Origin: Bactrocera neohumeralis
Taxonomy: Eukaryota; Arthropoda; Insecta; Diptera; Tephritidae
Length of the DNA stretch: 64,000 nt
Assembly (NCBI RefSeq): GCF_024586455.1
Contig: NW_026089624.1
Coordinates: forward strand, 12,243,341 to 12,307,340
Direction: 5' to 3'
Below the pieces are notes generated by a model. The model had not been told where the DNA came from. It saw nothing but the letters and a program-made list of their open reading frames with translations, and did no database searches. The position numbers and the translations under genes are program-made. Positions 10,523-20,460 of this stretch are shown here, one piece after another. Positions within the stretch are counted from its first letter, which is position 1; the number at the start of each line of letters is the position of its first letter.

Positions 10523-11659
10523 CTAGGCTTTGTATATCCCTACTTTTTTTACGTTTTGCTCGTATAAACGTAGACTTTCTTTGTCTAGTTTTCGAACCAC
10601 TATCCGAGCTATGATGGCTTGTTCGTCATTTAAATTTAAATTTAGCCCTTTTAAAGCATAAATGCATTCTTTGGTGGTATCTAACAGCTGCTTCATGCTT
10701 TGTGCACTTTCTCCATTTGCTGTCGGTTGATCAAGTAGTCTGTCTACTTGTGCTGTAAATTGTAGCCTTCTATTCTCATACCTTTCCTTGAGAATTTGCC
10801 AAGCAGCTTCATAATTTGTTGCTGTTACTGGTAGATGTTGAATTAATCTACCAGCTTCTCCACCTAATGATGTCTTCAATCGGAACATCTTTTCCACTTC
10901 TGTAAAGTGCTTCGAATCATGCACTAAACTTTTAAAAAGATCGTGGAATGACGACCATTGTTTCATTTCACCGTAAAACATCGGAATTTTAATTTTCTGC
11001 AGTTTTATATTGGAATACATTGTTTGTGGTGAATTATAATTATTTAATTTCTCCGTTATCCTTTCGATGATGATTTTGTATTCTTGACGAAATACATCTA
11101 TTTGTTCCTCAATAGATTCTTTAGTTGTTTCAACTAATTTGATATTTTGAGTTTCAAAATATGATTCTTCAACATTTTCAAATTGTATTTGAAGCTTGGT
11201 TTTGAATTCTTTCATTTGCTCGAGAGAATCCAATGCATTTGTTCGTATTTCATCCATCGTGCTTTTGAGCATTTTTGCTCGACGTTGATATTTTCTTTCA
11301 ACGCCAGACGCGGCTTCAGGTGGTGCGACCTGAATAGTTTGTGGCGTAGATTCTATTTGCCACATGCTGGTCACTGCTGAAACACCTTCGGCAGTACTTT
11401 GAATTCTTAAATTCTGAATAGAATTCTCCATTGTTTGCATTACATGCTCGAAGTAGTTCTTCGCAATGTATTCCTCAGCTTCTTGACTCTTCTTAGCCAT
11501 TATTTTATTATGATTTGCAGTAAACTCTTTCATAACAGTCTGAATATGATCCATATATTCCAGACATGAAGCCTTTCTTATTTTTCCGCTCAGGATTTTC
11601 TGCTCCTCCAACGCAGCTAGATCTCCCAACTCCTTCTGTCGTGTTAGCAAATTCTTCAT
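10523..11659 (-). CDS. Gag of BEL1 (truncated by a stop)
   Basis: 378 residues from ATG at 11659 on the minus strand. Gag forms the particle that packages the element RNA. The sequence is largely helical, with a Glu/Lys-rich N-terminal half and a C-terminal half that fits the BEL-type capsid region: KIPMFYGEMKQWSSFHDLFKSLVHD, VEKMFRLKTSLGGEA, WQILKERYEN. Such blocks are widely conserved in insect BEL/Pao gags. The frame ends at a TAG that sits in front of the zinc-knuckle region and appears to be a mutation, since homology continues in the same frame. The start is supported by its position about 245 bases inside the LTR after a short leader. Confidence 0.85.
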   Translation of the reverse strand: MKNLLTRQKELGDLAALEEQKILSGKIRKASCLEYMDHIQTVMKEFTANHNKIMAKKSQEAEEYIAKNYFEHVMQTMENSIQNLRIQSTAEGVSAVTSMWQIESTPQTIQVAPPEAASGVERKYQRRAKMLKSTMDEIRTNALDSLEQMKEFKTKLQIQFENVEESYFETQNIKLVETTKESIEEQIDVFRQEYKIIIERITEKLNNYNSPQTMYSNIKLQKIKIPMFYGEMKQWSSFHDLFKSLVHDSKHFTEVEKMFRLKTSLGGEAGRLIQHLPVTATNYEAAWQILKERYENRRLQFTAQVDRLLDQPTANGESAQSMKQLLDTTKECIYALKGLNLNLNDEQAIIARIVVRKLDKESLRLYEQNVKKVGIYKA

Positions 11660-11903
11660 ATTTGCTTCTTTATAGATGGTTTTGTATATATATATATATT
11701 TTTTTTTTGCACTGTTCTTGTTGTTATAGCCACAAGGGCGCTTTAAAAATTTTTTTTTTTTAACTTTTACTAAAAGTAATTTTTATTAATGCGGGTAGTC
11801 TTTGCTATTCCGGCTTACATTTATTTTTACTTGGCTAAGTAATGCTCTTTTTCTTTTAAGAGGCTTCTAGTACTTGCACTTGCTCGATTCTTTTTCAAAA
11901 AGA

Positions 11904-11917
11904 GGATCGAAGGACCA
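11904..11917 (-). promoter_or_regulatory. BEL1 primer-binding site
   Basis: On the minus strand TGGTCCTTCGATCC begins two bases after the 5' LTR. It has the TGG start that pairs with a tRNA CCA end. The same core with GAGCC recurs at 55883 and 59249 in other BEL-type remnants, which supports the call. I do not assign the tRNA. Confidence 0.75.
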
Positions 11918-11919
11918 AA

Positions 11920-12514
11920 TGTACAGATTAAGACAGTCTTTGCTTAAGTCTGTACTGTGAGAGTTCACTTTTGACTCTGGTTTTCTTTATTAAAATTTCT
12001 TCCCTCAATACATTTCTTAATTCTAATTTCTTAACTATGTATATATGTATATGTGTGTATGCTTAGTGTGCATACACATGTGTAAATATGTATTGTATTT
12101 TTATTGCATTTTCCAGATACCAACGCATTGATATTTTATAGTTTTTTAGATTAGTGCATCTAACGCACTTATACACATACGTACACACGCTTGATACTTT
12201 CTTATCTGTTGCTTGTGTGCATTAATATTTCGAGTATGTATATTTTGTATTTTAATATTAGTATTATGTATACTCTAATTTATGAGTTTTCTTTTATGTG
12301 CAATGATTTTCACATTTTTATGAGAAAGTCTCATATTACAATTTTGTTGCTTACCATTGCACTTGACATTTAGTGGACTGTATATACTTTTTATTAAATT
12401 TATTGTTTACATGTATATTTTTATGTATTAATGTAGTTGTGTCAAAAATATAATTTTGTATATATAATTTTATCTTAAGGTTACAAAACTTTCATGTTCA
12501 TATCTTTATGAACA
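11920..12514 (-). repeat. BEL1 5' LTR
   Basis: 595 bp, the near-identical partner of 4112-4706, ending at the GTTCC duplication. On the minus strand it starts TGTTCATAAAG and ends CTGTACA. It should carry the promoter and poly(A) signals of the element. Confidence 0.95.
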
Positions 12515-12519
12515 GTTCC
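12515..12519. repeat. BEL1 target-site duplication, right
   Basis: GTTCC, matching 4107-4111. Confidence 0.85.
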
Positions 12520-12719
12520 TTTTAAAAGTCTTACATATGTAAGTACATAGTATATACTACCATGTAAATTCTAATGGTACGAATAGATAGATTTATATGT
12601 AAATGAGATTCTTTTACAGGTTTTTTTTTTGCACATATTTTTTAAATTGATGATTGACTAACTATTAGTTTAATATGAAAATCTAATTTTTTTGAGCGAT
12701 TTTCTTTTTGCACGAGTAA

Positions 12720-12800
12720 TGCCTGGTTTTCATTAGGACAAAATAATTGACATCAAAAACTGCCTCAACGATCAGCTGATTATTTGGTGTCAAACGAATT
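12720..12800 (+). repeat. Harbinger left terminal and subterminal repeat, copy 1
   Basis: Begins TGCCTGGTTTTCATTAGG and continues with CAAAATAATTGACATCA and then CCTCAACGATCAGCTGATTA. The same series of blocks occurs at 17321-17385 with a few changes, which identifies it as a family end. Confidence 0.7.
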
Positions 12801-13159
12801 CATTACAACATCAAAACTGCCCAATTGTCGATATGAAGTGCAGTTCAGAAATTGCCGTCAATTGATATAAGCGACCTTTCAGTCTAAACGGACGTGTCTT
12901 GATGAGCTCCGTAGAAACTTTCTAAAAAAACAAAAACGAAAATAAAACAAAATAAACAAATATTCAAAAAAGTGCATTAAGTGCAAGCGTTAGGCAATAA
13001 CGACGAAAGTGCTAATCAAAACATAAAAAATCACAAAAAAATTAAACTGTTTACAATCAATAAACATAATAAAATAACAAATAATAAGTGAGAAATAAAA
13101 CAAAAGTATGAGCGCAGCAAGTTGTTACAAGGAAGTAGGGAAAGTGCCCATTCACAGTC
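12801..13159. other. Non-coding A-rich stretch after the Harbinger left end
   Basis: About 360 bases, mostly A-rich from 12915 on. A possible start ATGAGCGCAGCAAG at 13108 resembles the start of the Jockey gag on the other strand, so this may be the 5' leader of another Jockey copy, but the frame closes soon afterwards. No firm call. Confidence 0.35.
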
Positions 13160-13511
13160 CTTAACCTAGCCCCCAAGTGTACGTTCAGTCTTTAAATTCG
13201 CTATCTGTAAGGTTTGAGTCACAACCCCGATTTTTTAGTGATATTGTTGCAGCTTGTAATTGTGGTGTAGCATGAGATTCTAGAGAATTGTGGTTTAAAC
13301 GATTCCTAATCAACACTGCCGTGCCACGATGCGCTTTTCCATCCGGATGATTTGTAACATGGAGTTTAAATCACGGTATATTGAAATTATTTTTATTTGT
13401 TAGATGAGTTTCTGATATATCTATATTCTTTTCAGACAGAAATCTGATAAACTCTAATTTATGTTGGTTAAGACCGTTAGCATTCCATATATCGATATTT
13501 GGTAAGCTCAT
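13160..13511 (-). pseudogene. Endonuclease start of Jockey ORF2
   Basis: From ATG at 13511: IDIWNANGLNQHKLEF, then SETHLTNKNNF and NHPDGKAHRGTAVLIRNR, the opening blocks of the Jockey APE endonuclease, with the catalytic Glu in SETHLT. Stops and shifts occur and the sequence ends at about 13160, before the active site is complete. Confidence 0.8.
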
Positions 13512-14967
13512 TTTTTACTTAATAAATTTTGCAGCATTTGAATTTGTGATTTTATTAAATCTTGGATCATGTTTAGCATGGTAGACATAAATTGTGTCAT
13601 TCACTGTCTAAGATTTATAATCATAGTTTCAATATTTGGATCATTTGGAGGATTTTGCGGCAGTTGCATTTGTACAGTGTTGCCTTTCACCACATTTGCA
13701 TAGCTTCTTTACATATTGTTATTGTTAGAAGTAATAGGATATGAACTTTTGTCTGAGGTTGCTAAAATTGCATTACGGGGTGTTTGTAACATTTGGTTAC
13801 GACGTGCTTGAATGCCCTGTGACAACTTAAATTTCAAATCTTTATATACAGGACAACCCCTGTATTTAGCAGTGTGATTTCCTCCGCAATTGCTGCATTT
13901 TTTATTTAATTCTTCTTTCTTAAGGGTGCATTTAGAAGTGGGATGTAAATCACCACATACTACACAAACACTGCGTAGAGTGCAGTATGATTTAGTATGC
14001 CCATATTCTTGGCAGTTAGTACATTGTACCGGTCCGTTTCTTTTATGTGGTTATTCCACAGTTACTCTACGATGCAACAAATATTTCAAATTATATATTG
14101 GATGTCTTTCATTTTTTGATTTAAGTTCGGCAATAATTCAATTTTAAACATTGGCTGAGGTACTTTGTTTCTATTAAATATATTTGCAACAGTTTTAATT
14201 CCAAAACCGCATTCTTCCAATGCTTCTTTGACTTCACTAGAGTCTACGGCTGACTCTATACCCTTGATTACAACAACTAGGCCCTTAGAGCTCTTCAGTT
14301 GATACGAATAATAATTTTTGTTTTTATTTGACAAAAATTTAACTATTTCCATGAAACTTTTTTCAGTGTACAACTGAATTTTTGTTTCGTCTATATTGCC
14401 TTTTTTCAAAGGCACTGTATGAAAATTGTTAGTGCCAACAATTTCACTTAATTTCGCAACAATAGTATTACTGCTACGTTCGCGCAAATATATTGGAGGT
14501 GGTTTGGCATTAACGACTGTGGTGGTACCCTTCGCATCGTCGTCTGAACCATTGCTTAGTACGGCAAATCTGTTGCAGCCTTGAAATTTTTTAGAATTGA
14601 CCGCAGCCTTTGAAGGACTTAGTTTCCTTTTTATATTGACGTAGCGGTCAATGCCTGTTTGTACAGTTTGTTTGTTTTTCTATTACGTTCTTACCTTGCG
14701 TTGTGCTTTCTTCGTTGCTTGTGCGCTTGCTGGTACCTGCAGACTAGTTGCTGTCAGCGCATTTGTTGTTGCCCGATTGTTGCTTTCTGCTGCTTCCGCT
14801 GATTGCGTTCTTTACTGCGTTCCCTTTTCTGCTGATCGCCGCGATGAGTCATCATCGCCGTTACCCTTTTTATTGCCCGTAGTTGTTATTGTTGTTGGGT
14901 CGACAAAGCTGTAGTAGGCATTTAAGGAATGCCTACGGCCTTGCTGCTGAGGCTGCGAAGCACTCAT
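13512..14967 (-). pseudogene. Gag-like ORF1 of the Jockey LINE
   Basis: Reads from ATG at 14967 (MSASQPQQQGRRHSLNAYY) through several frame changes. The middle piece, 14487-14086, carries the nucleic-acid-binding fold of Jockey ORF1 proteins with YYSYQLKSSKGLVVVIKGIE and ALEECGFGIKTVANIFNR. It is followed by three zinc knuckles readable on the minus strand at about 14038-13850: CTNCQEYGHTKSYC, CVVCGDLHPTSKC and CSNCGGNHTAKYRGC. RNGPVQC just before the first knuckle is a Jockey hallmark. Early stops (at 14812) and a break at 14086 make it a pseudogene. The protein would bind the LINE RNA. Confidence 0.8.
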
Positions 14968-15190
14968 TATTGTTTTTTGTTTATTTGTTTTGTGCACTAT
15001 TAGTTTATATTATTATTAACAATTTGTGTGCACTGTTTTTTATTCGCTTGTTTGTTTTTATCTTATTATTTTTAATAGTTTACTGTCGCAAAATTTGAAT
15101 ACACGGAGCGAATTACAAAACACGTCCTTACACCCTGATCGCTAAGTATGGATCGATGGAAATAAGAGAAACATGAAGATTATTATATTA

Positions 15191-15982
15191 CAGGGTTTGT
15201 CCGGAAAGTAATAGGACTGATTTTCTTCCGCCGCGATTGTAATCCTAGCTAATGAACGAGCGGCTGGTCAGTTGTCTTCGAGCACCCGAAGAGTCAGGGC
15301 AAACATTTTCGCGCGACGTGTTTTCTGTGAGTGGTGCAATCCGAAAATGGAACGTTTGTTGAAGCAAAGGTACGCAATTAAATTCTGTGTGAAACTGGGT
15401 AAATCTGTGACAGAGATTTTTGATATGATCAAGCAGGCTTACCCAGATGCTGATTTAGCAAGACAATGTGACTCGTGTGCGCAAAGTTTTAAACTCAGAC
15501 CGTCGACTGAGTATTCGCTTAATTGCTTAGATATCAATTTTGTCAAAATCTGAGGTCCATGATATTGTGATGGAGCATATGAACATGCGCAAGGTGTGCG
15601 GGAAGATGGTCCCAAAAGTGCTCACTGACGACCAGAAATTGCGACGGGTGAAAGTGTGCCAAGACAATTTGAAATTGTGGGAAAGTGACCTCCAATTTTT
15701 GAATAACGGAAGCACAGGTGACGAGTAACGGATCTTTGAGTATGATTGCCTGAAAAGGCAAGCATTTCGAGACGAAAGAGGGGATCCAAGCAGCATCCAC
15801 CTCGGCTCTCAAAGCTATCCCGGAGAATGCCTTCCATGACGCATTCAATGCTTGGAAATCGCGCTGGTAGCGCTGCATCGATGTAGAAGGAGCCTATTTT
15901 GCAAGTTTTTAAAGAATTGAATGATTGTTCAATACATTTTTTTTTAATCGGATCAGTCCTATTACTTTCCAAACAAACCCTG
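15191..15982 (+). mobile_element. mariner element, internally deleted
   Basis: 792-bp element with inverted ends CAGGGTTTGTCCGGAAAGTA (left) and the complement of ACTTTCCAAACAAACCCTG (right), flanked by TA at 15189-15190 and 15983-15984. Full mariners are about 1.3 kb; this copy lacks the middle of the transposase gene. The end sequence and the MERLLKQRYAIKFC start place it in the mariner group of Tc1/mariner. Confidence 0.92.
15347..15880 (+). pseudogene. mariner transposase remnant
   Basis: Begins at ATG 15347 with MERLLKQRYAIKFCVKLGKS, the N-terminal helix-turn-helix of mariner transposases. After a frame change the segment KVCGKMVPKVLTDDQKLRR is recognisable, followed by NGSTGDE, which contains the first catalytic Asp in the usual TGDE context, then a stop. 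Downstream only C-terminal blocks remain in broken frames: SALKAIPENAFHDAF and RCIDVEGAYF. The core between the first Asp and the C-terminus, with the remaining catalytic residues, is deleted. No active enzyme can be made. Confidence 0.88.
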
Positions 15983-16032
15983 TATGTATATATAGTAGTC
16001 TTTATACAGTTTTATGTCATGGAGAAAAATCT

Positions 16033-16739
16033 TCAAATCGACCTTCTAATATCGAATTCTACTAAATTGAAAAACACATTATAAATCGTAAACGTTCGTG
16101 TGATATTATTTATTGCAGTTCCATAAAATAAAACGATGTGAACCAAGTTTTGAGAATCTTTCGAGAACTGCTTTTGCAGGCCGATCAATCTATCTCGAAG
16201 CTTGTTCGTTCTCAGCCACGTTTTCATGCGGCGAAGTGTCGAAAAAGAGCGTTCAGAGCTCGCATTTGTCATAGGAGGTGTGCAGAATATGCAAAGAAAA
16301 TTATGAATTATTCAGGTCTACATCGCAGTTCTCCAACGTTTCCAATGCAGTAGTCGGTAACTTGTTGTCTTTTGACTTTTGCCTTTGCCCCCAAATAGTA
16401 CTGCCAGTGATATAGTTCTCCTTTAAGCTTCAAACGTCACACAACGATTTCATAACTCAAAAGGCCTTTGAATCTATCTATCAAGCAATCAATAGGACTT
16501 TCCATTTCTTTGGTTTTCAAAGCACTTACTTTTTCTTGAAGCAGCAAATTTAGTTGTTCTCCATCCAATACTGCTCTGGAAAAGCGCGGCTTCAAATCTT
16601 CGCCGATTGTATCCAACAGAGGAATGTACTCTGAGACCCTGTAGTATTTTTCGCAAGTTCTCACGCCAAAGTTTTCGCGTTTTGGTTGCCGGCCGCAGAT
16701 TCTTGGTTTTTCTTCGACAACTTTTCGTTCTGCCGCCAT
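16033..16739 (-). pseudogene. hAT transposase remnant (ZMYM1-like type)
   Basis: Two minus-strand pieces. 16739-16437 reads RKVVEEKPRICGRQPKRENF, then EKYYRVSEYIPLLDTIGEDLKPRF, the late insertion-domain region of hAT transposases of the group related to zinc-finger MYM proteins. 16272-16033 contains NASSERSFSTLRRMKTWLR, the C-terminal dimerisation block of hAT proteins, here with the conserved SERSFS signature. The join between them is out of frame. The N-terminal zinc finger and most of the catalytic core are absent, and I saw no terminal repeats. It is a fragment on the strand opposite to the nearby mariner. Confidence 0.78.
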
Positions 16740-16973
16740 TTTTTCGTGTATGCTACAATTGTAACTTCAGTGGTATCTTGGCATTATTTATTATATTCAA
16801 AAACGGAGCCAGTCTTTATTTTATTTTTGAAATAAAATGGCAAATTTCTGGATCATATTTCTGTCACTTTATATGCATATAATATAATAAATGTCCTCCA
16901 CTTCCCTCTCCGAATCCGCCACTGATATAGGTGAGATTGTCAAATAAATTCTCACGGAAATAATTATTCGAAA

Positions 16974-17320
16974 ATTGCTAAATTTAACGATCTGAAAATT
17001 CCACCACTGAAACAAGAGCTGAAGCAACGTGGTTAGGCAACTAATGGAATAAAAGCTAATTAACAGTTGCGGTTGCGAGAGGCCATGGAAGCAAAAAACA
17101 TTATTCTGACGAATATATTTTTCAATTGCAATAAGATGAAGGAACAACGAAGGTAAGAGACAAGTTAGAGACTCAATGCTAATCAAAAGTCATGGACGTG
17201 AACACGGACGCAAATAAGAAGGTATATGTCCTTCATACGGCATCTGCAAATAATTGGAAAGATAAAGATAGCGTATCTGCATTATTCCTTGCATTAGAAG
17301 AATCGTTGATTTATGCATTA
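16974..17320 (+). pseudogene. SAP-domain gag-like remnant
   Basis: A plus-strand reading passing through two stops gives FNDLKIPPLKQELKQRG, ATNGIKA and QLRLREAMEAKN, the helix-turn-helix of a SAP domain. About 170 bases further on, DKDSVSALFLALEESLIYAL resembles the start of a gag capsid region. SAP plus gag is a layout I know from arthropod Gypsy-type gags. It ends exactly where the second Harbinger left end starts (17321), so the Harbinger copy may have inserted here. Low information and short. Confidence 0.4.
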
Positions 17321-17400
17321 TGATTGGTTATCATTAGGGCAAAATAATTGACATCACCTCAATGATCAGTTGATTATTTGGTGTCAGACTGCTGTTAAAT
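17321..17400 (+). repeat. Harbinger left terminal and subterminal repeat, copy 2
   Basis: TGATTGGTTATCATTAGGGC followed by AAAATAATTGACATCA and CCTCAATGATCAGTTGATTA; copy of 12720-12800. It is preceded by TTA rather than the TAA at the right end. Confidence 0.7.
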
Positions 17401-17451
17401 TAAAAGTATTCGTTTTAATTGCTTTAAAAAGTGCGTGATAGTAAAATAAAA

Positions 17452-18239
17452 ATGAATAAAAAAAGAAAAATTGCAAAAGCAACTGCGACGCTATGTCTAA
17501 TAACGACGCTAAAAGCGTGGAATAAAAGGAGGGCAAAGCAAAGAAAACCGAAGCAGTGGTGGATTAAGCCAGGTTTGCGGAATCATTCCACCTGTGGTTT
17601 TTACATCACACTACTATCAAAGCTCGTTTCTCAGGACCCAAAGTGGTTGAAGAACTTCCTGAGAATGAGTCTGGAAGATTTTGACTTTTTAGTGGACCGC
17701 CTTACACCACAGGCGACAACTTCTTGAGCTTGATGAGTGTTTTTCTATTAGGAAAAACTTCCATCTGTCATATAATACACGAGACGTGTGGTGCAATTTT
17801 TCAAGCTTTAAAGGACGATGTTAAAATTAAATGTTAATAATTAAAATATATTTTTTTTAACATATTCAGATGTGCTCTTTCGACGGCTCTTGCAGAAAAC
17901 TCGTTAAATTTTCCGCCGCCGAAACCACTTCCACATGAACGTAATGAAATGCCATTTGTTATCGTTGCTGACGACGCTTTTACCTTAAAACTGTACTTGA
18001 TGAAACAATTCAGCTTTCGCAATCAAGTGATATCGTACAAAATATTTAATTATAGGATATCCAGAGCAAGAAATGTGGTGGAAAATGCTTTCGGCATATG
18101 TGCATCGCGTTTTCGGATTTTCCGAAGACCAATGGACGTTACTCCGGAACATTCAAAAATTATTGTTCTCGCAATTTCCACATTACACAATTTCTTATTA
18201 ATACGCAAGTTTATACATATATTCGATTGTCTGACGTAG
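17452..18239 (+). pseudogene. PIF/Harbinger transposase remnant
   Basis: Starts at ATG 17452 with a Lys-rich N-terminus. KNFLRMSLEDFDFLVDRLTP is the N-terminal block of Harbinger transposases. After frame changes, NFPPPKPLPHERNEMPFVIVADDAF carries the second catalytic Asp and NYRISRARNVVENAFGICASRFRIFRRP the third acidic residue (Glu in VENAFG). The segment that should hold the first catalytic Asp, between about 17830 and 17870, is missing. The gene is therefore dead, while its partner MADF gene on the opposite strand is better preserved. The last block ends IVLAISTLHNFLL. Confidence 0.85.
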
Positions 18240-18419
18240 AAAAGCATTATTGATGCAGGTAATTGGCGAATGGAGTTAGGGGAAAGTGGAATGCTTCCAT
18301 CAATTGAGCCAAGTAGTGTTTTAGGTAGGCCAGCAGACAGCGCGCTAAATGTCCGTGAAAGTTTTATGGAGTATTCCATGACTCCTCATGGAGAGGTTGA
18401 ATGGCAATATAAAAAGACG

Positions 18420-18960
18420 ATATTGCATAACTTGTCTTTGTAGTCCCTTTTTTTTACAAATATGTTCATATGTAATTCAAAAATTTAAATTATTTTGTAA
18501 ATACAAAATATTTTCATGTTTATATTTTATAAACTTACTCAAATTTAAATAAAACAAAAGTAATATCAGTTTAATTGCAATTAAATTTTTGTTAAAATAG
18601 TAACATATATAGCATATATTTTATTAATTATAATTATTATTTATATTTTAAGTAATATCAGTATAATTTAATTCATTTCTTATAAAAATAGTTTCATATT
18701 ATTATTTATATTTTGATTTAATTCAACATTGACAAAATTATCTGTGTTATCGTAAAATTCACATTTATAAAAAAACACACACATACATTTTTGGTTTAAA
18801 AATTGCCTAGCAGAAAAAGTATCAAAAAAAGTAAATATGAAGGTACAAAAGACTAGCTATGATGTATGATATATAATATTCATTTTTTTTCGGAAGCCAT
18901 TATGGTTAGCTATAAAATAAAACATCAAAATTAGGTTTAATTAAAGCATAAAATTGTGCA
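18420..18960. other. AT-rich spacer between the two Harbinger genes
   Basis: About 540 bases, very AT-rich, without ORF. It lies between the 3' ends of two convergent genes, so poly(A) signals for both (several AATAAA on either strand) are likely here. Confidence 0.6.
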
Positions 18961-18967
18961 ACTGCTC

Positions 18968-19832
18968 TCACCTTGCTACTTTCTGTTGATACTTGAATAT
19001 CAACTCACGCTTGAAATCTTTGGCCCCTTGTGGTAATTCTTGGGCCCACTCTCGGGCATTGGATGCCACAAAATTTTCTAAACCATCCCAAGCGTCATTC
19101 TGCGTAGCTGATTTTAGGATCTCCAGCGCTCCTTCTACCACTTCAATATATGCCTCATCGTCTTCTTGGTTTCGACGTCTCCCAAAACCGTCTCGTGATG
19201 TGGATGGTGTTCCTTGTATTTCGCCAGATAAATCATCTGACTCCAACAATAGTGGTGAAGGGATGAGGGTCGACGGGCTGTTCTGTAAAAACAAACAGAA
19301 TAAATATACGTATGGGAAACAAATGGTAATATATTTTTACATATTATACATAAATGTATATACTTACATTTATTAAATTTGATGTGGTGCTCGCTTCAAC
19401 ACGCAAAGTGCGCTCAAGGAAGTTTAATGAGTTATAGAGCGGGCTCATCGTGGTCGCGGTTCCTGCAGCTTGTCCACTTTTTGAAAAAGCTTTCCGTTTC
19501 AAAACCGCCTGAAATAAATATTTGTTATCTAATTTCTTGTGCACTATTTCACAATACTTACGCGAATAGAGTAGCGAAGGCTGTTCCATTTAGCTGCCAC
19601 TTCCGACCGCGGCACCTGTAATTTTTTAAGCCACCTCATGCCATTGAGTCTCTCGAAGGTTACGATCCCTATAGTCAGGGGAAAAGAAATTCCACGTCCC
19701 TTCTCTTGACTCAACGTCGTTGATGAGCCGCTTCGTTTCCTCCCCTGTCCACCTTTCCTTTATTTTGCGCACTGTTTTTCTTGCTCCGCTGGTGCTTGGC
19801 TGTGGAGACTCAAAATCGATTTCTTTATCCAT
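18968..19832 (-). pseudogene. MADF/Myb-like accessory protein of Harbinger, two introns
   Basis: Minus strand from ATG 19832. KERWTGEETKRLINDVESRE and WNFFSPDYRDRN form the first part of a MADF/Myb-like DNA-binding domain, and VPRSEVAAKWNSLRYSIR its end. Introns with GTAAGT donors and CAG acceptors lie at 19509-19561 and 19283-19367. The last exon is acidic (DDEAYIEVVEGALEILKSA) and ends at 18968. One extra base near 19630 after QWHEVA breaks exon 1; otherwise the frame is clean. PIF/Harbinger elements encode such a protein to help bring the transposase to the ends. Order and opposite orientation to the transposase fit. Confidence 0.75.
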
Positions 19833-20099
19833 ATTTGAAACTGTAAAGGTTGGAAAACTAAATTAACTATATTCAGAAAATATAATAAAAACCTTACCTT
19901 AAATCGTTAACATGTTTTTCTTTTTCTCTCTTTTGTAATTATCAGCTGTCCGCACTCCAAACGAAAACAAATTGCCAACATGTTGGCAAATTGAATTATC
20001 GAAGTTTGATTGTTTTCATTTGTCTGTCATTTTATATGACCGTGCGTTGGCAAATATGCCGGCAAACGTAAATGTCACCATATGACAACCCGTTTTCAT

Positions 20100-20147
20100 T
20101 AGTTTGTCAACATTTGACGTCAAATATGACCTAGTGAAAAGCAGGAA
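20100..20147 (-). repeat. Harbinger right terminal repeat
   Basis: Reverse complement starts TTCCTGCTTTTCACTAGG, then TCATATTTGACGTCAAAT, similar to both left ends. TAA follows at 20148-20150. Confidence 0.7.
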
Positions 20148-20150
20148 TAA

Positions 20151-20460
20151 TTGATTGTCCCAGTTAATCAAGCAAAAAGGAGTTCAAGTGTATCACTTTA
20201 CTATGCAGCACTCTATTACGAACTGTGTCTGCCTCACAATTCGGCAGCACTTATACAGCAGATTGTTACCAATGTAATTCTATACACTTATCTTTGTTTT
20301 AATTCCAACAACTTCACACTTATTACTCATTATTTTAGTTTTCTTATTAAAAACTCCGCCACTTTAACATTCAGGCAATTACGAATTTCGCGTCTACTTA
20401 ATTCTGGCAATTTATCGTCGATACGATTTTTTTCTTTCGTCCGTTTTCGTCACAATATAC
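20151..20460. other. Unassigned stretch right of Harbinger
   Basis: A 141-codon frame (20151-20576) covers this stretch, but its product shows no motif that I recognise and its composition is ordinary AT-rich. I treat it as probably non-coding. Confidence 0.4.

Larger units (their letters stand above)
4112..12514 (-). mobile_element. BEL/Pao LTR retrotransposon with envelope gene (BEL1)
   Basis: A structurally complete 8.4-kb element on the minus strand: LTRs at 4112-4706 and 11920-12514, TG...CA ends, a 5-bp target duplication GTTCC at 4107-4111 and 12515-12519, a primer-binding site, then gag, aspartic protease, RT, RNase H, integrase and an envelope gene. BEL/Pao identity comes from the domain order, the protease motif LIDQGSQ and the integrase C-terminal domain with WPLGKI. 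Comparing the LTRs by eye I count about five differences in 595 bases, so insertion looks recent. Yet gag-pol carries two in-frame stops, two frameshifts and an integrase deletion, and env carries one stop, so this copy cannot move by itself. Confidence 0.93.
13160..15171 (-). mobile_element. Jockey-clade LINE, 5' part only
   Basis: Minus-strand fragment with an A-rich 5' leader (15171-14968), a gag-like ORF1 and the first part of ORF2 endonuclease, ending near 13160. Reverse transcriptase is absent. Loss of the 3' side is opposite to normal LINE truncation and implies a later deletion. Confidence 0.8.
12717..20150. mobile_element. PIF/Harbinger-type region with matched ends and nested insertions
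   Basis: The left terminus at 12720 (TGCCTGGTTTTCATTAGG) and the right terminus ending at 20147 (reverse complement TTCCTGCTTTTCACTAGG) form an imperfect inverted repeat, each flanked by TAA (12717-12719 and 20148-20150), the 3-bp duplication expected of PIF/Harbinger. A second left terminus of the same family lies at 17321. The segment 17321-20147 carries a Harbinger transposase remnant and a MADF-domain gene, the usual two-gene content. Between the two left ends are a Jockey LINE, a mariner, a hAT remnant and a gag remnant. Whether 12720-20147 is one element swollen by insertions or two overlapping copies is unresolved. Confidence 0.6.

Noticed and set aside
10523..10525. Programmed readthrough of TAG between gag and protease in BEL1
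   Set aside because: Position before the zinc knuckles is not where BEL/Pao elements place such a signal, and another stop and frameshifts follow in the same gene.
14651..15098. Cys/Val-rich plus-strand frames
   Set aside because: Antisense of the Jockey gag start and leader; the minus strand explains the sequence.
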